Shown: positions 1 through 13,725, numbered from the stretch's first letter. The stretch is 64,000 bases of DNA from Ophthalmolycus amberensis (GCA_024529925.1 JAFEUB010001068.1:490001-554000); one strand, 5' to 3'. Numbers and translations are program-made. Notes: a model not told the origin generated them from the letters alone.

Positions 1-188
1 CCTCAGTAAACATTGTAAACATGAGTTTATGGTCTCAATCTCTAGTTTCAAGTCTTCTTCAACACAGCATGATGTTCATTTAGTAAATTATGGTCCGTTA
101 TGGAACTCAAGGCTTCATAACGGCGGTCCACCAACCAATGGAGGATGTCACGACTACTGCGTCCACTTCTTATATGCAGTCTATGGTA
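1..188 (-). repeat. Interspersed repeat family I, copy 1 (cut by window edge)
   Basis: Reverse-orientation copy of a family seen three more times here. Shared blocks are TGAAGAAGACTTGAAACTAG, GATTGAGACCATAAACTC and ATTGGTTGTGGACCGCC-like sequence. It ends in ATAGACTGCATATAAGAAG-like sequence on the minus strand. Looks like a short non-autonomous DNA element of fish. Confidence 0.75.
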
Positions 189-511
189 ACAGCTCTTCTG
201 CTGGTCCGATGCTACAGTGCTCGTATTGCCTGAGGCAGCCAGTTTCTGTCGACACCATGAAAACAAAATGCCCTGCGACAGAGAGGTCGTCAGGAGACAT
301 TTTCCCTAACCTCATTACGTCTCCCCGCAGACAGGAGAGACAAGGAGAAGTGGAGAGGAGAGAGGGCGAAGGAAAGAAAGGAAGCGTCAATAAAAGGAGA
401 GATGGGAGGAACGTCTTCGGTCTTCTTTGAAAGGTCACTGGACTGAAAGATAACGGTAAAAGTTGTAATGCACGACAGACGTGTGTAATGCAGATCGATC
501 GACAAAACTGA

Positions 512-569
512 AACACACACACGCACGCACACACACGCACACACACACACACATACACACACACACACA
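512..569. repeat. (CA)n with CG interruptions
   Basis: Imperfect (CA)n containing ACGCACGCAC units. Confidence 0.95.
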
Positions 570-1806
570 GACAGCGTTCACACGGTGTGTTTAATCATTG
601 GTGCCGGTAATTAGCAGCTGTAATTTCTTTCTCCGAAACACTAATCATCATCTCTCTCACATAAACACTCTCTTTGTCATTCTTGACAGCCGGTGAGAAG
701 AGGAATGAAAAGAGGAAGAGGAAGGAGAGATGGGGAGGAAGAACAGAGGAGATGAGTCAGGATTAGTGGGGGTGCAGGAACACAGCTTGAAGGATTTCTT
801 TTTAAACACGAACTTGTCCCGCTAACTTCAGATAAACAAGAATTCTTTTTTTGTTTTCTCCCAAAGAGGAGATTTTATTGGGGTCGCCAAATAAAATAGC
901 AAACTATCGTCCATAATGTTTTATTTAACATTTCTACCTGCAGTACTCGTTTGAGCCACATGAAGGAGCCTGAATGTGCGTATTGTTCCGATAATTGTCT
1001 ATTCACATATCAATGAATCTAATATGAAAGGCTGGTGAACATTCTCTTTGTTTAACTGATGAGAGGAAAGTAAACTAGCAGCCTGTTAACTAAATGCATT
1101 TATTTGGTTTTATTCAAAAAGTACATTTTATATTGTTTATATTGTATAATGTTTTAATTTAAATAAATATCTGTTTCGTCACTATCGACCACCAAAGGAG
1201 GTAACACAGTAATGATTGAGCCTCTGTTGTAATATTTATATCTGCGACAGGTGAATCTCTCCACCCACTCCTGCTCTCACAGAGATGACATTCAAGCTTG
1301 AGACTTTTGAACACTTTGTCTGGAGCTCCGTGTGAAGAGGTGTTGTCACGCTCCTTCCTTTGCTTCAATCAGTTGTATTGCAGAAGCACACGAGGTCCTT
1401 GAAGGGAAAACAGAAACGTCGGTGGTCTCAAGTGAGTTCTGGTGAGGACAGTATCTTTGGGCTGATCAGTAACAAATATATTTCTCTGCCTCTGCACCAG
1501 AGGCATTAAATATATATAATACAATACAATAAATACAATTGAGGTGAACTGCGACATGGAGGCATACAACCACGAGGAGTATTTATATGTAATTGTAGCA
1601 TCGGGGCTACAAAATAAAAGACAATGTGTCAAACACAACACACAACACAATGTTGACATAAAATCTATATTTCTAAAAGCCACACTACCTCATGCAAAAG
1701 TTACAGTTGCAGCTTTTTCTCTGCATCAGATCAGTGACGTCAGACATATTGCACTGCATCAAAAAACGGAATGAATGAATGTCGAAGAAGGGTAAAGAAC
1801 GGAGAG

Positions 1807-1879
1807 GAGGACAGGACAGGAGGACAGGAGGACAGGAGACAGGAGGACAGGAGGACAGGAGGACAGGAGGACAGGAGGA
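1807..1879. repeat. 8-bp minisatellite (AGGACAGG)n
   Basis: About nine units of AGGACAGG, with shortened units (ACAGGACAGG, GGAGACAGG). Strongly purine-biased on the + strand. Confidence 0.9.
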
Positions 1880-2489
1880 GCGGAAGCGTCGGGGGAGAAT
1901 GGAAAAAAGAGGAGAAGGGATGGATATTAGCCGGAAGGAGGCGGGCGAAGGCAGCCCGTCCTTTGTGGATTGTATAAGGTCAATTAGACAGCTTACAGGC
2001 CGCCGTCGCACAAAAGTACACACCACACACACACACACACACACACTCAACCTCAGACGCACTGAGACACGAACAGAGGTTTGAATTTCATTATCAGGCT
2101 GCCAACCTGCCCATCAATTAGCATGAGTAAGATTGTATCACCTCTCGCTGAGGGAATAGGCCTGAGATCACGGCTACGTGCAGTGATGCACACTTACTAC
2201 CGGCCAGGTGTTTCTATTATAACCGAGCAACGTGAAACGAGGCATTTTACTTCACTTGTGTTGCAAAAATGTATCTGTGAAGTCATAATTCCACTTTTTT
2301 TCTGGGGGAGGATTCATCAATTTGGGAATCATTTTAAAATAATTTGTAATCAAATGATACGAAGCAACATGAAAACCACCCAAAAACAATCAGCAGTGCC
2401 AAGTAGTTCAGAGAGGAGTGGAAGGAAAGTACAACAGTGAACAGTGTGGAGATTAATGGCAGGATGGTGACGGAGCACATGAGAGATGA

Positions 2490-2540
2490 AAGAGAGAAGA
2501 GAGAGAAGAGAGAGAAGAGAGGGAAGAGAGGGATGAGAGG
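2490..2540. repeat. (AGAGAAG)-type purine repeat
   Basis: Repeats of GAGAGAAGAGA shifting into GAGAGGGAAG. Simple purine tract. Confidence 0.85.
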
Positions 2541-2818
2541 GTGAGGACAGGCTCGATGGGCCGTCTCCCGTGGCAACACTCTGTTGCCGATGGACACACA
2601 CACACACAACCACACACAGACATGAATATTCAAAGAAGTAAAAAGGGAGAGAGCTTCATTCTATATTCATGCATTTTCAATAAGGAATATTTCAATTAGA
2701 GGAGGAGAGGTTCATTTATTATCATATTATCAAGTAATGCGGTTTCAATTATACATTTGTGAATTAGAGGAGGTAGGAGGGGAGGGGAGGCTGAAAGAAG
2801 GAGAATTTGGTACAATAC

Positions 2819-2885
2819 TTAAAGGAATAGTTCGACACTTATTTGCTTTCTTGCCGAGACAACCTTCTCATCTAACGCTCAGCAA
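2819..2885 (+). repeat. Fragment of long-TIR MITE end
   Basis: TTAAAGGAATAGTTCGACAC followed by TTTGCTTTCTTGCCGAGACA and CTTCTCATCTAACGCT matches the outer end of the foldback family found near 23250-23780. Only one end is present. Confidence 0.55.
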
Positions 2886-3117
2886 AAGCAAAGCTTTACA
2901 GAAATCAATAAATCAAATGCTCTACACGAAAAAAAGTCTTCCACAAGCTGCTAGCTGGACATCCAGCATCTGTAGCAATATCCACGAAAGATAATGCTCC
3001 ATAAATGTAATTATTCGAGGAAATAGTTTCGTCGGTTATCCACGTAATCATGAACGAGGTAGAATCAGGACTGGAGGAGCCCGCTGTTAGATCCACGTGT
3101 GAAACTAGAACTTTGAT

Positions 3118-3310
3118 ATTTGTGTCACGTAACTTGCGTACTTTAGGAACATTACTTCCGTGGTGATTTTAACCCAAACGAAGATCTATTCCTAAACCTA
3201 TTGTTGTTGCCTCAACCTAACCTAGAAGAATTCATTGACTAAAGACCGTACGCATGTAACGAGCGGAAATTGACACGTGTTGCTGGCTTTCGTGGGACAA
3301 CGCATGAAAA
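3118..3310 (+). repeat. Interspersed repeat family II, copy 1
   Basis: Contains GTCACGTAACTTGCGTACTT, TTGTTGTTGCCTCAACCTAA and GGAAATTGACACGTGTTGCT in that order. The same order is found at 16090-16345, and in reverse at 47480-47700. A weaker related stretch continues to about 3660. Confidence 0.7.
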
Positions 3311-4497
3311 ATGAGGAGGAACTTTTCGTAGGATATCCTACGAAACGTTGTATGAAGATACGATGTTCATAGATAAGAACCATTGTGCATTCAGTCGTGA
3401 TGTAGTTTTTTAAGAGTGGGTCATTCGAGAAAGCGTTTGGGAAACACTGGCAGAGAGAGACAGGAAATGAGGAGAGAGGGAACAAGAATGTAGACATTGG
3501 ACAATTGTGCAAAACTCTGGAAAACGAGAAGTAACATTCGTAAGATATCATACGAGGAATTGTATGAGGATACTTTGCAGTGTTGCCAACTTGGCGACTT
3601 TCCTCGCTGGCTTTAGCAACTTTTGGAGCTAATGCTGCTTTCATAGGACAAGAGCTGGCAGCACTGGACTGGGTATGTCCGTTGTATAATTAAAAAAAAT
3701 CTTGCTAGCTTCTCAAGATTACCAACCAAATAGCTTTAAAATAGTTTTGTACTTTCAGGCTGAACCTGCTTGTTTCCTGTGAGTTATCTGAGTCTGTTTC
3801 ATGTGATTGATGCTTACCTTGGATTGAAGGACACGACACACGGCGTACAATAAGTGTGTGTTGCAGTTGTCCTGCAGCGTGATGGACGTTTACCTCGTGC
3901 GAGAGATTATCTCACTCCCAACGAGAGGCTCTGTCTGACCTTGGCTAATTATACTGACATGTATTTTCCTTCCCTTCTGTTCTGACTCAGTCTCATCACT
4001 ATTTCTCCATAAAACACACACTAACACATCATTCTGTCTGACTGCTGCAGAGAAACATACAATCAATAAGGCAAGATTTCTGTCGCATTAAAAAGTGTGA
4101 AGATACTTCACTATGAAGTGAAAGAAAACAGTTTATTATCTCAGTGTTGTCTTTATAGATGTCAGATCTGCGGCCCATGAATGTAAAGGGAAATACCAAC
4201 GTCATGTGCACATTTCATTCATATCATGGCTGTATCATGAGATCTGTTAAAGTTAGCTATCATGTGTTTAACTCAAATGCTTTCTTGTTATAATATGTAT
4301 CTTACATACATTTATGTTTAATAGAAAATGCAGCGCCTGAAAAAAAAATGCCTGTGAATGCTGACAGCTAAAATGAATTGCAAAGCATCGCTGATAAACT
4401 GTGGGATGCAAAATTGTCTTTGAATATGACAAACATTAAATGGCACATTTCGAATGTGATCAACACAAATATTTGTCTCAGAATAAGACTACGTATG

Positions 4498-5548
4498 CAG
4501 TGGCGGCTGGTCAATAGAGGGCCATGGGGCATGGCCCCACCATGAGCCACACAAAAAAAAAGAAAAAATTTTTTTTTTTTATAATAATCATAAATTATAC
4601 AAATTGTCAATATTTGTGTTTTTGAACTGTGGAATGTACCCAGTAATGTGTGTAAAATATGATATCTGCGCAAAATATATGCTTTTCCTGCTCGTCCTCT
4701 CCGCCTGTGTGCTCTCTGCTCGTGCTCTCAGCCTGTGTGCTCTCTGCTCGTGCTCTCTGTCTGTGTGCGCGACACTCTGAGAACGCGCAGCTTGGGGGGC
4801 TTGATCGTTTTTGCCCAAAAAAGACGGGTCTATGAAGCAGTTTAGCCAATTGCTGATTCAAGATATAAATGAGTGACATACAATTTAGCCAATCAGCGCC
4901 CTCAAATAGATTCAGCTTGGGGCTAGAACGATCAAGCCCCCCTCGCTGCGCGTTCTCGTCAGGAGAAGTCTCTACGCGCGAGCGCCAGCGCGAGCACTCC
5001 TCCTCCAAGACCCGTTTGAGAGGAGAACTTTGGCGGAGATTCTGCACGGACGGGGACGGATCCAGCACGGACAGTTACGGGAGTGAGGAGGTAAGGAAAC
5101 ATGAGAACACCAGGACACACATGGAGAACTCTGTCAAGCTACATATTCGGCAAAGTGAACATCTTTTCTTCTACATAGCCTCAGTCTCATCTGCTTAACT
5201 TGGTCATGGAGGCATCAACATGTAATAGAGATGTTAAATTAACAGTGAAAACTCATCATAGCTTAATTTAACATCAGTATTCATAATTACACTTCATGTT
5301 TACTTCTCCTGATCTTTACCTCCTATAACAAGGTCCATAGGGGCATCTCAATAAATAAACATGTCATATTATATTATATAAGTGTTATTTACTGATTGTT
5401 TTCGTGTTGGAATACATGTTAAATATTTAACTGCCAAGTAATAATGCGTGTTTGATACTTACATTTTTTTTGCATTAAATCATACTGGGATGTTTGCTGA
5501 AATTGATAGGATGGCCCCACCTAGAACATTTTCCACCAGCCGCCACTG
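4498..5548. mobile_element. Non-autonomous hAT element with intact target duplication
   Basis: Terminal inverted repeats CAGTGGCGGCTGGT at 4498-4511 and its reverse complement ending at 5548. Perfect 8-bp target duplications TACGTATG flank it (4490-4497 and 5549-5556), as expected for hAT transposition. At 1,051 bp it has no transposase. Inside are three 28-bp tandem repeats (4690-4773), a 31-bp internal inverted repeat (4779-4809 with 4927-4957, two mismatches), a CpG-rich stretch, and a donor-like GAG|GTAAGG near 5091. This looks like a retained promoter and first exon of an autonomous parent whose middle was deleted. Confidence 0.9.
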
Positions 5549-5879
5549 TACGTATGCATATAACGGACGCTATAATCGATGGATTTTGCAAATAAAAACA
5601 ACGGAGTGAAAAGCCATGTCAGCACAAAAGAACTCAATACATGCACTACATGTGAAATCATTACATAACCATGTCGGGCATTATCGGAGGCTCTGGCCTC
5701 ATGGGACGAGACAAAAAGAACAAAACGATTCTCTGCCGCTACTCCCTTAAAATGACATTTGAGACAAAGACAGAGTTCTTTATCACCCAGTGACACCTGG
5801 CGCTTTCTCACACTCAATGCAATATGGGAATGTTCGGGTTCTTCTGACTTCCTTGTATTGTTCTTGTGAGTATCGGTTT

Positions 5880-5945
5880 GACTTGCAGTTGACTGCCATT
5901 CAAAAGTTTGGAATCACCTGTTATATTAATGTATTTCCTCTCTGC
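5880..5945 (+). repeat. Possible Tc1-like transposon end
   Basis: CAGTTGACTGCCATTCAAAAGTTTGGAATCACC resembles in part the inverted end sequences of fish Tc1-like elements (core CATTCAAAAGTTTGGAATCA). No transposase or partner end was confirmed. Confidence 0.3.
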
Positions 5946-6624
5946 TTCGCTGACAAATTTGGCCCCAAAAGAAGAGAAATTGAAATACCTTTGATTTTGA
6001 ATTTGTCTTCCAGTCCACAACAGCATAAGTGACCGTCGATCATTGCTGTAACTGAGCTCTAAATATGTTCTGCATTCTGCTGAGTTGTTAGATTTAATAG
6101 GTTTGTCAGTCCACAGTTACGCCGATATTCCATTCGTGCTTTCAAGGTAAATTCCTGTTACAGACAATATGTGCACTTGACACTGAAACAGGAATATGTT
6201 AAATCTGCAAACATTTGGACGCTATGCCTCCATTTTCTTTTACCAGTGACTTGTGATTTCTTCTAATCCTATTCCACTGTTGCTCACATTGATCTGTGTC
6301 TTTCCTCTTTCTGCAGATATACATTTGAAAGCTGTCAGTGAAGCTCAAACACCATGTGGAGTAACAAGGGGGACTTGAAGACAGACGTCCTTCTTCATCA
6401 CTCCATTTTGAGGACCTGTCTGTTGGGTCCCTAAGTGTCAAATCTTCCTATATTAGGGGGCCAAGTGCACAGGTGCACAAATTAATCTAGATATACACGT
6501 TGCATTTTCAAGCTCTAATCAATCTTCTGCATGAATTAGGTTCATTCACGAGAAGTAACTGCTCAATATCAGAGAGTGGTGTTTTTTTCCTTTTATTCTC
6601 ATAGCTTTTCACAATATTGCCAAC

Positions 6625-7178
<554 letters not shown>

Positions 7179-7325
7179 TGAGTTAAACACGAAGGTTATT
7201 TTGCATGAGGGAGGAACTGCTTTGGACCAAAACAGTGCGGTGAAATTAGCTGCAGAGCAAAGAAGCGGCATCTTGTTTTAAAGCTGTGAGGAGCTTCTTC
7301 TTCTTCCAAACGTTACAGGGTAAGT
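7179..7325 (+). other. Possible 5' untranslated exon end and splice donor
   Basis: Unique sequence follows the (GA)n tract and ends in ACAGG|GTAAGT, a perfect consensus donor with GT at 7320-7321. No supported coding frame crosses it, so it would be a non-coding first exon. It could join the acceptor at 21068-21069 of hpcal4. No transcript evidence is available here, and the 5' end of such an exon cannot be placed. Confidence 0.3.
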
Positions 7326-7465
7326 GGAGGACATTTGGTGTATTTGTGCCATCATGTTATTAATGTGCATGCAAGTGTTGGTCAAAATGTGTCACATATT
7401 CCTTTGAACTGCTTTTGATTCCGACACTGACAGTAATGAGAGAGGAAGTCGTTGTTTTACTGGTC

Positions 7466-7780
7466 TGCAATTCAATTCAATTCATACAGCCCAAAATCAC
7501 ACATCACAAATGTGCCTCAGAGGGCTTCACAGTCTGTACATCTAATCAAAGGTGTGTCCGGTGTCTTCAGCAGGAACTGAACCATTAACTCGAGTGTTGC
7601 ACTTATTTATTACTACAAATGAGTCAAGTCGAGGTTGCATTTACACTGGACTGCCTCATTGAGGGGGTTCAGTGTCTTGCTCAAGGGCACTGGGGGCTGA
7701 AGAGGCAATCCAACCTGCGACCCCCTGTTTTCAAGAAAAGGTTACACTCTGTTGACCCTCTCCGCTGTGGGGGCGGCAAA
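7466..7780 (+). repeat. SINE-like fish repeat pieces
   Basis: Two familiar blocks: TTCATACAGCCCAAAATCAC with ATGTGCCTCAGAGGGCTTCA (7466-7545), and GTGTCTTGCTCAAGGGCACT followed by ACCTGCGACC text (7660-7780). Both resemble tails of common fish SINE/LINE families. No coding sequence. Confidence 0.5.
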
Positions 7781-9119
7781 CATGATCGTGCTCGTGCTGT
7801 GCCAGAAGTCGGTGGCAGAATGTCCTTCATGCTCCCGGAGCAATCAATGGATGAACCAAATCAGGCTCTCTACCTGCGCGTCGCACCACTGTGTCTGGAC
7901 TCTCTGCTCCGCACATGTAGTGCATTAATACGCATGCATATTGAATCACATGTGTTCATTTGTCTGTGCTTGAGGAATGCAGCTGCAGGGTGTGGGTGCA
8001 TTCTGAGTGGCTGGTAGTTGCAGTAACTCCTTTGTGCAGAAAGAGTTGGTGAGCAAAAGGAGCCCTGAGCTGCTAATCTCACTGTTTGGCCTTCAAAGTC
8101 ATTTTAAATTGGTTTGCACGAGTAAAGTCAGAGAGAAACGCAGCAGGCGGAACAAGTGGTTCAGTTCTATCTGCGTGACCCAGTCAGGTTCAGGTTCAAG
8201 TTACTTGTATTTGTACCCGCAGGGAGACTTGGTTTGCAGTAGAATAGTCCTCTGTGAATGACTCCAGGTCCCGCACCATCGACAGGGACCGGCTGGTCCA
8301 CATTACCGGTGGCCCTTCAGGCTGGGCTGTGCACCAGAGGGTCATATACCAGATGAGTTATTGCATCACAGCAACTGACCCGCGCTTGTGTCTGCGTATA
8401 TTTGCGCGCCTCGCTGCATCTATGCATCGATTGATTTCATATACGATGCAAAGCAGCAACGCGACGTTGCACAGCGACACAAACACACCAGCGATGGGCG
8501 CTTCTATGACAGACAGCTGGCGTCTCGGTTTGGCTGAACAGTGGCGGATCTTTAGTGCACGACGGGTGCCGGTGCCGTGAAGGACGCACATTTTGCAACT
8601 CTGTCACATTATGTGTTAACTCTAGTGATGCATGAATGCATCAATGCAGATATGGGTTTGCAGCAGTATGATTGCTCTTCTCGGCTCTTCATGATACAGT
8701 TGGTCCTGTTCTGCTTTACTAACTGCAACCCACGTTTACACTCTCAGAAGACGGCGCATAGTTTAAGAGCCAGACTGTGAAGTGGTGCTGCGCGACCCAC
8801 CAGCTATCACAACCATCATCATTCTAATCTGTTCTGCTATTTAAAGAGCCTCTATTTTACTTACAAACATCACCAATCAATCCCTCTGTTCTGCATAACA
8901 ACTGCAGGATTGTTCACAGAGAGTTTTACATGAGATAATAAATAAACACTCAGTGGGCTCTTTATAGGTACAACTGTACAAACTATTGCAATTCAGCAAT
9001 AAACTTTATGTTCAGTTTTTGGTAACATCGTCAGAAACGTGTAATTTTGTATCGAGGTGGTGTCGAGCTAGGCTCCATTATATTGAGAGGAGTTTCTGTT
9101 TTTTGGTCTTTCCATTTCG

Positions 9120-9325
9120 ACACACCGGGGGAGCAGAATATTAGGAACACTTCTCAGTATAAAGCGATCCATCAGTAACTACGACCTGAGGGCTGAAACA
9201 TAATGGAATTAACACCTTTGTGACAAAAAAAGAGCAACCCTTAAAGGCATCATACAAGTACAGCAGAAGCTGTTTGCATTGCATTAGAATAAACAGGCGT
9301 ACCTAATAAAGTGGCCACTGAGGGT
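9120..9325 (+). repeat. Fish interspersed repeat ending CCTAATAAAGTGGCC
   Basis: CAGAATATTAGGAACACTTC, GTACAGCAGAAGCTGTTTGC and GCGTACCTAATAAAGTGGCC are in the order of a repeat very common in fish DNA. It directly precedes family I copy 2. Confidence 0.65.
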
Positions 9326-9343
9326 TCATTCTGTGTGTTTCTC

Positions 9344-9662
9344 ACATAGACTGTATAAGACGTAGACGTCACCGTGAAGCCATTGGTTTGTGAACCGCTG
9401 TATTGAAACCCTGCTGGCTTTCTGGTTGTCACAGATTTTGGCTAAATGAACATCATGCTGTATTGAAGAAGACTTGAAACTAGAGATTGAGACCAGAAAC
9501 TCATGTTTACAATGTTTACTGAGGTAATAAATCAAGAGAGAAGTAGAGTCATTTTCTCATAGACTTCTATACAACCAGAGGAGTCGCCCCCTGGTGGTCA
9601 GTCGAGAGAATGCAGGTTAAATGCACTTCAAATGTTGGCTTCACGTTTCAGACTTGGCATCA
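9344..9662 (+). repeat. Interspersed repeat family I, copy 2
   Basis: Starts CATAGACTGTATAAGACG, carries the CATCATGCTGTATTGAAG and ACCAGAGGAGTCGCCCCCTG blocks, and ends TGGCTTCACGTTTCAGACTT. It abuts another fish repeat that ends at about 9325. Confidence 0.8.
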
Positions 9663-10483
9663 CAAACTTTGACAGATCTTTTAATACATGGACTAACAAC
9701 AATAAATGGCTTTAGGAGTGATATCAACGTCACATCTTTGAGTTTTAGATGTTGGTATTGCCATCAAGGACTGTGCTTCTAACTGTTGAGAGCATAGACT
9801 GCAGAATCATGCCTGATGGTTAGCTGCAGAGCTGCTCTTAAGCTCGAAGTAGACTCTGTTGAGTGATAATCCAAATAAAGAACACAAAGCTTTCACTACT
9901 AAACGCTTCAGTGCTTTCTCATTGACCTTTACTTTAAGACTGTTTATAAACATACGCTCCCATCGCTTTTTTCTCATTTATGCTATCTCTAAACGGGACA
10001 TTGTTATTGTATATTCTCAATCAGTCTTTCCAGGATTTACAGAAGTGCTCCTCAGTGGTGTATATTGTTTAGCTTTAGAGCCTCCATGTGATCCACCACC
10101 ATCATTTTGGTGTCTGTTCTCGTCGCAGAAGACGAGCAACAGGCTTTTTACCTGAAGATGCAGTCAGTGGATTGTTTGGGTCTCTGCAGGGATGATAGCC
10201 ACAATCATAGCTCCCTGTCATTTACCACAGGAGGTGGAAAGAAGCTACAGTTACACATAACAGATCACTGATGGATCGCTGGATGGGGATCACATGATCA
10301 TAGCGACTTCCTCTACTCTGGAAATACCTATCGATCCCCCGTTCGTAGAGCACACATCAGCTTGGAGCAACATGTTGCACTACAATGTCCTGCCTGCGTC
10401 CGCCCGTGCATGTGTGCGCTGTTTGTTTTTCCGCTGTCTTCATTCAGCAGTAGGTGAATGATGCTGCGACACCCACGGCCAAC

Positions 10484-10762
10484 CACACACACACACACAC
10501 ACACACACGCGCACACACACACGCTTTTGTATCACTTTCTTTCCCTCCCTTTGTATCACTTCCATTTTGTCGTAAGCCTGTGACCAGATGTACGATGCAT
10601 CTGTCTCATGCATCACCGACTCATCGTGTGTGTGTGTGTGTGTGTGTGTGTAGAAGGTGGCTGCTGCATGTGTGTGTCCCTTGACTGATTGATTCATCCA
10701 TTCCCGTCACATGCTTTATTACCCAGGGAGACAGATGTTGGAATATGAGGATGGGTGTCTGA

Positions 10763-10791
<29 letters not shown>
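10484..10791. repeat. Cluster of three alternating CA/TG tracts
   Basis: (CA)n at 10484-10522, (TG)n at 10626-10651 and (TG)n at 10763-10791. The first is in opposite orientation to the other two, so they could pair as inverted repeats. Confidence 0.95.
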
Positions 10792-10793
<2 letters not shown>

Positions 10794-11739
10794 TGACACA
10801 CACTCATGGACCAGCTGATAGTGGTTGAGCAACAACAAAGGAATGATGAGTGAAGGAGTTTGGCGTAACCGGCTGATAACTAATGAACACCCACAGTTAT
10901 CAGTGGACACCATTGATGGAGAGTTCTCCAGCAGCGTAACAGATTCAAGAGAGTAATCGATGAGGTGACTTCACCAGAGAGTGAGGATCGTACAGCGAAG
11001 ACAGAAGTCAAAATATCTATATATATATATAAACTGGAGTATGGCTTGAGCATATTTCTAATAAATTGCACATCTTAGTTTAAATACTATCTGTCGACTA
11101 CGTTTATTGAAATATTCTCCGTCTCAAACTCTGGCACAGAAACCAATATTTGACCATTTCTGCCTGTTCCTTTAGTTACATCTTAATATTAGACGAACAG
11201 ATTTACGGTACATTTAATTTACAGGAATCTTTAATTCAGTACTCCAGGTCCTGAATAGAAACCAACATGTGTGTTTGTTTTAAATTCATTAATTTACAGA
11301 TTTACACATGACATCATAACATCTTGAGTGGGCACTTAGACTATAGAGTTAAAGTATATAATTAATTTAAATGAAATTTCAGAGCAGATACAGATTCATT
11401 TTCCATGCCACATGTGTAGCCGTGGCATGGAAAAAACAGTGTAACTGGTTGAAAACTATACATTTACTGTTGTTTGGCCTGTGACTCCTTATATTTCACT
11501 GCACGTGGCACACAATAAAAGAAGCTTGGCCACCCCTGATTGGCTGCACAATAAACAGCCTGGTCTCCTTCGAACTACGTTCCCATACAACGGAAATATA
11601 TTGTCAATTACATTTCAGGAGAAAGTTGTTTTGTTTCAATTTACAAAACACTGCGACCGTGATCCAGAAGAAAATACTCTTCCCTCGAAACTATATGAGA
11701 ATGCACTTCAGTGGTGGTGGAACCTAATTTAGTAGGAGA

Positions 11740-11975
11740 CAAGTGCCAGGGCTTCAGTGGTTGTTTTCTTACAGAAGGTCACCGGTTCAAATCCGTGTCC
11801 GAGTGCACCGGTTTCCTCCAATAGTCTTAAACTCAACCGACACAAAAATTGCCCGGAGGTGTGAATGTGGGTGTGAATGCGTCGGCCAGTCTTCACTGCA
11901 TGAGTCAGCCTTGTGATGGACTGACAACCTGTCAGGGTAAAGCCTGCCTCAGGCCCAATGCATGCTGGGATAGTC
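11740..11975 (+). mobile_element. tRNA-derived SINE
   Basis: A Pol III B box GGTTCAAATCC lies at 11784-11794. It is followed by a typical fish SINE/LINE tail: GTGTGAATGTGGGTGTGAAT, TGTGATGGACTGACAACCTG, GCCCAATGCATGCTGGGATA. The A box is degenerate, and the cloverleaf cannot be folded into a real tRNA. Confidence 0.7.
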
Positions 11976-13429
11976 TCCCCTGGTTTAGAAGACCGGACAG
12001 TAAAATGCCTCCATATAGTCGGTTACACAGATGTTCAGTCAGAACAAATGGAACGAGGATTATTACACCAGCAATCTTTAATTAAATAGATAAGTATCTG
12101 TTCACTGCTCACTTCTCTTGTTTATCAGATCTGAGGTTGAGCTTGTCTTCGTGTTTTTTTTAAGGGGCAACAATCAACGCCTGCCATCTGTCTGTACAGT
12201 GTATGTTGTTATTAAAACAACTTCTTGCAGCTGCGTCACAGAAGAATCTTTCTGGGCTTCAGTGGAGATGGCTTGGAACAGTTTATAGAGTATAAGTCTT
12301 TATATGTTGAGGCTAATGCTGCCGTAGCAGAACATCCAGCATCCAGCGTGCATGTTCTGAGCTCAGTGCTGTTCTTCAGGCTCATCTATCGGCTTTATGG
12401 AGGCATATTATGTCTGTCTTGTATATTGTGTATGCTCCTTTTTTGTGTGCATATCATTTTTTTGTCAAAAGCAAGGTGCCTCCAGCTTTTCCCCCATTGT
12501 ATTGACATGAACACCTGTATTTAAACGTGACTTAAACGTCTGCACACAGTCGGCTAAACGATGACTGCGGTTGTCGTCTGATGCATCAGATGAGTTATGA
12601 GCGGTAGTCAGCGGCTGCACTCTTAATGTGCGCCACAGTTTTCACCGACAGAAACTTTGCTTTTAGAATAAGATCAGCGGAATTCAAAATAAGAAAAGAT
12701 ACCTGAAAGTAGAGTTATGTGCTGCACGTCATTCAGCATTCAACCAGTTTTGGTAAATATGTTCCAGTAGATTATAAAAAACAAATCCTTCGTGCTCAAG
12801 ATCGATCTCTCTCTGAAGTCTCATCTGGACATCGACTGCCTTGTTACTCGGTCGTGCCTCGGTTGTCAGACAAAGAGGACTCTGTAGTGTCAGGACTCGG
12901 GGGGGACATCACTAAACTGCCTGTGCATTGTCTTGAAATGTATTTGTTAACATCATTCCTGTGAGTGCTCATAGCAAATAAAGAATCTCTGCAACGTCTT
13001 TGATTATGTTATCAAGACATTTCTAATGGTACACTTCTGATTAAATGGTGACTTGCATTCATAAAGCAGCTTTCTATTCTTTTGACCACTCAAAGTGCTG
13101 CACAATACAAGTCTAGGGTTGAATTAGGGCTCGTTCGAGATGAACCACCGACTGCATGACCCAATGCATGATGGGAAACTGATAATAATAAAGCTCATTT
13201 TATACAACACATCAAAGCGAGCAGCAAAGTGTTTCACAGAAAGACATAAAAAGAACAAAGGATACAATACAGATACCCATACACGCACATTTCCACATAA
13301 ATATATATTTACAAACACATACGAATAAATCCGAACGAAGTCTGCAGACTAAGTAGCCTACAGGTCGGATCCAACAGGATGTAACTGTTTCTTTGACTTC
13401 CTATTTATTTTTTGAAGGCGGCTGAAAAC

Positions 13430-13725
13430 TGTCCGACTTGGTCTCTGTTTGGCTGGACTTGACTGGTGCAGAAACAGTTGTTACTTGTCTAAACAGGTTT
13501 GGTACGAAGGAGATCCGTGAGGCAAAAACGAGGTCAGGAAAAAAACAGGCAGAGATCACAAAACCCAGGAACACGAGCACAAGGAAATAAGACGAAACGG
13601 CACTGAAGGGAACACAGGGGTTAAATACTCTGAGGTGCAGGTGATTAGACACAGGTGGATCCAATCAGGGCGGGGCAGACAATCAACAAGGCGGGAAAAC
13701 ACACAAAGGCAGGAAGGGAAGACTC
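13430..13725 (+). repeat. Interspersed repeat family III, copy 1
   Basis: Shared with 41080-41345: GAGGAACACGAG-like A-rich text, then ATTAGACACAGGTGGATCCA, AATCAGGGCGGGGCAGACAA and AAAGGCAGGAAG. Same orientation in both copies. No coding capacity. Confidence 0.65.

Larger units (their letters stand above)
189..4489. other. Upstream intergenic DNA, no gene seen
   Basis: Apart from the listed simple repeats and family II and MITE fragments, all open frames here are short, lack a recognisable domain and are often repeat-derived. A GA-rich stretch occupies 320-400. Nothing else is identified. Confidence 0.6.

Noticed and set aside
181..568. Cys-Val rich minus-strand frames
   Set aside because: Translations of the (CA)n tract; the same artefact recurs at every CA/TG microsatellite in the window.
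11740..11975. Functional tRNA gene
   Set aside because: A B box is present, but the A box and stems are degenerate and the downstream text is a SINE tail.
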